Below are positions 62,135 to 64,000 of a stretch of DNA of 64,000 bases, piece by piece. Position numbers and translations under genes: made by a program. This DNA is from Xylophilus rhododendri. GTDB lineage: Bacteria; Pseudomonadota; Gammaproteobacteria; Burkholderiales; Burkholderiaceae_C. Positions within the stretch are counted from its first letter, which is position 1, and the number at the start of each line of letters is the position of its first letter. The stretch covers positions 2,728,001 to 2,792,000 of the forward strand of contig NZ_CP047650.1 of NCBI RefSeq assembly GCF_009906855.1. Direction: 5' to 3'. Under the pieces are notes generated by a model that saw only the letters and a list, made by a program, of their open reading frames with translations, searched no databases and was not told the origin of the DNA.

Positions 62135-62725
62135 ATGTCCCCGGCACCCTCCTCCACCCTCTTGCAGGCCGGCTACACCCGGCCCGCCATCGTGCTGCAC
62201 TGGCTGATCGCGGCGGCCATGGTGGCCAACGTGGCCATCATCCTGTCGGTCGAGCACCTGCCCGACGACTGGGTGCGGCCCGCCGTCGACACCCACAAGT
62301 CGTTCGGCATCACCGTGCTGGGGCTGGCGCTGCTGCGGCTGCTCTGGCGCATCGGCCATAGGCCGCCCGCGCTGCCCGGCGCCTGCGCCCGTTGGGAGGT
62401 GGTGGCCGCGCACATCGTGCATGTGCTGCTCTACCTGGTGATGTTCTGGATGCCGCTGTCGGGCTGGCTGCACGACTCGGCCTGGAACGAGGCGGCCACG
62501 CATCCGATGAAACTCTTCGGCACCATCGGCTGGCCGCGGGTGGGTTTCATCGAGAACCTGGCGCCGGATGTGAAGGAGCCGCTGCACACCCTTTTCGGCC
62601 AGCTGCACACCTGGGGCGCCTATGTGCTCTACGGACTGCTGTTCCTGCACATCGCCGGCGCCCTCAAGCACCAGTTCTTCGACCGCGAGGCGGTGCTGCG
62701 CCGCATGTGGTTCAAGCGCGCCTGA
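62135..62725 (+). CDS. cybB: Cytochrome b561
   Basis: 196 residues with four membrane helices and His residues positioned for two b haems (IVLHWLIAAAMVAN, VDTHKSFGITVLG, AHIVHVLLYLVMFWMPLSGW, LHTWGAYVLYGLLFLHIAGA). This family passes electrons from ubiquinol or to superoxide and other acceptors in the inner membrane. ATG at 62135. It overlaps the convergent MFS gene by 14 bp at the 3' ends. Confidence 0.94.
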   Translation: MSPAPSSTLLQAGYTRPAIVLHWLIAAAMVANVAIILSVEHLPDDWVRPAVDTHKSFGITVLGLALLRLLWRIGHRPPALPGACARWEVVAAHIVHVLLYLVMFWMPLSGWLHDSAWNEAATHPMKLFGTIGWPRVGFIENLAPDVKEPLHTLFGQLHTWGAYVLYGLLFLHIAGALKHQFFDREAVLRRMWFKRA

Positions 62726-63896
62726 GGGCCAGCCCTTCCGACATCGCCCAGCGCAGCAGCGCCAGCACGCAGACCGCCGCGCCGACGATGCAGACGCCGT
62801 CCCATTCGGCCGCCGAATAGGCCCAGGCGCCCAGCGCCGAACCCGCCGCGCCGCCCAGGAAATACGAGGACATGTAGCAGGTGGTCAGCCGGCTGCGCGC
62901 CGCTGGGTCCAGCGCATAGATCGCGCTCTGGTTGGAGATGTGGGTGCCCTGCACGCCCAAATCCAGCAGCAGGATGCCGCCGACCAGCGCGATCTGCGAA
63001 TGCCCGCCCAGCCACAGCAGGCCCCAGCCCAGCACCCCCAGCAGGATGAAGCCGCCGGTGGCCTGGCGGTTGTAGCCGGCATCGGACAGCCGCCCCGCCG
63101 CCTGCGCGCACAGCGCGCCCGCCGCCCCGATCAGCCCGAAGAGCCCGATGGCGGCCTCGCCGTAGCCGTACTCCTTCTTGAGCAGGAAGGCCAGCGTGGT
63201 CCACAGCGCCGCGAAGGCCGCGAAATTGAGCCCGCCGATCAGCGCCCTGCGCCGCAGCACCGGCTGCTGCCCGAACAGGCGCGCCACCGAGCCCAGCAGC
63301 GCCGCATAGCTGCCGGTGGACGTCGGCGCGATGGCCGGCAGCAGCCGCCAGCACAGCAGCGCGAAGACCGCCATCAGGCCCGAGGCCAGCAGGTACACCG
63401 CGCGCCAGCCGGCGCCGTCGGCGATCAGGCCGGCGAAGGTGCGCGCCAGCAGGATGCCCAGCAGCAGCCCGCTCATCACCAGGCTCACCGTGCGGCCGCG
63501 CCGCTCGGGCGTGGCCAGGTGCGCGGCCAGCGGCACCAGGATCTGCGCCGTGACGCTGGTGAACCCCACGCAGACCGAGGCCGCCAGCAGCAGCGAGAAA
63601 CCCGGCGCCAGCCCCATGCCCAGCAGCCCCGCCGAGGTCAGCGCCGCCGTGCCGGTGATGAGCTTGCGCCGCTCCAGCCGGTCGCCCAGCGGCACCAGGA
63701 AAACCAGGCCGCAGATGTAGCCGATCTGCGAGCAGGTCACCAGCAGGCCGGCATGGCCGATGCTGACGTGGAAGACCTGCACGAAGAGCGCCAGCAGCGG
63801 CTGCGCGTAGTAGTTGCTGGCGACGGAGAGGCCGCTGCCGACCGCCATCAGGGCGGTCAGCGCGGGGGTCATGCGGGGGGCGGCGGTGGATGTCAT
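62712..63896 (-). CDS. MFS transporter, drug-efflux type
   Basis: 394 residues with twelve hydrophobic segments. The loop after helix 2 carries the family motif GDRLERRKL, and helix 1 has SNYYAQPLLALFVQVF, typical of a YdhP/YnfM-like efflux branch. Probably an exporter of small molecules; the substrate is unknown. ATG at 63896. It overlaps cybB by 14 bp at the convergent end and starts 55 bp from the gene cut by the window's right edge. Confidence 0.93.
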   Translation of the reverse strand: MTSTAAPRMTPALTALMAVGSGLSVASNYYAQPLLALFVQVFHVSIGHAGLLVTCSQIGYICGLVFLVPLGDRLERRKLITGTAALTSAGLLGMGLAPGFSLLLAASVCVGFTSVTAQILVPLAAHLATPERRGRTVSLVMSGLLLGILLARTFAGLIADGAGWRAVYLLASGLMAVFALLCWRLLPAIAPTSTGSYAALLGSVARLFGQQPVLRRRALIGGLNFAAFAALWTTLAFLLKKEYGYGEAAIGLFGLIGAAGALCAQAAGRLSDAGYNRQATGGFILLGVLGWGLLWLGGHSQIALVGGILLLDLGVQGTHISNQSAIYALDPAARSRLTTCYMSSYFLGGAAGSALGAWAYSAAEWDGVCIVGAAVCVLALLRWAMSEGLALRRA

Positions 63897-63951
63897 CGCC
63901 CCGGACGATAGCCGCTGCGCCGCTTTCCTGCCGGCGCGGCGGCTGGCCGGG

Positions 63952-64000
63952 TCAGGGCTGCACGTAGGACTTGGTGCTGTAGAAGCCGTCGGCCAGCTTG
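63952..64000 (-). CDS. C-terminal end of a gene cut by the window edge
   Basis: Fifteen codons and a TGA are visible on the minus strand (KLADGFYSTKSYVQP). The tail would suit a periplasmic binding protein of an ABC transporter, but this is far too short to assign. The frame and the spacing from the MFS gene, same strand, support a real gene end. Confidence 0.4.
   Translation of the reverse strand, partial: KLADGFYSTKSYVQP

Overview
The window is very GC-rich, densely coded chromosomal DNA from a betaproteobacterium, most likely Burkholderiales and probably Comamonadaceae. The grounds are a Bug/TctC-type tripartite tricarboxylate receptor, a methionine synthase split into two genes with an S-adenosylhomocysteine (SAH) riboswitch, a GTP-type PEP carboxykinase, an ExeA/GspB-like secretion pair and the general gene set. 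This family assignment is inference, since no rRNA or marker gene is present. I see no insertion sequence, phage, CRISPR array, tRNA or rRNA. No gene-free stretch exceeds about 300 bp; the longest, 13351-13585, is about 235 bp.

Left part (1-13.4 kb): an unrecognised gene cut by the window edge, an MFS exporter, the homocysteine-binding half of MetH, RecQ, then a catabolic locus. In that locus a divergent GntR/FCD regulator faces four tightly packed genes: a Bug-type binding protein, an ornithine cyclodeaminase/mu-crystallin family protein, a 1118-residue molybdopterin oxidoreductase fused to a flavin/NAD reductase and a 2Fe-2S ferredoxin, and a one-chain aconitase X. This is the best candidate for an undescribed pathway. 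The aconitase X plus OCD-family pair recalls cis-3-hydroxy-L-proline degradation (dehydratase plus pyrroline-2-carboxylate reductase), but the self-contained molybdo-flavo-ferredoxin enzyme has no role in that pathway as I know it.

13.5-32.8 kb: pckG, a LysR gene with a metallophosphoesterase, a flavin reductase and an acyl-CoA thioesterase, a Nit-type amidase apparently in an operon with a DctS/FixL-like kinase and FixJ-like regulator, an unknown protein, then yhdP, glnE, rlpA and fpr, which are housekeeping.

32.8-42.1 kb: a YihY membrane protein, a glycine-zipper protein broken by a one-base frameshift, a hipBA module with its operator, the cobalamin-dependent half of MetH under an SAH riboswitch that appears to mask the ribosome binding site, a pirin, and a YjjJ/HipH-like HipA kinase with its own DNA-binding domain and an AT-rich palindromic upstream region.

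42.1-64 kb: slyD, a Sui1 factor, a soluble PAS-PAS chemoreceptor, a three-gene GspA/GspB secretion operon, a DUF2076 protein, then a phosphate-linked stretch. There phoX and a lipoprotein di-haem peroxidase each have a Pho-box-like array of 7-bp repeats, and an AcpA-type phosphatase shares the second intergenic region. Interleaved are gapA (read in frame from an upstream GNAT acetyltransferase with no stop between them) and tkt. The window ends with murU, pepP, a family 2 glycosyltransferase, cytochrome b561, an MFS exporter and the tail of one more gene.
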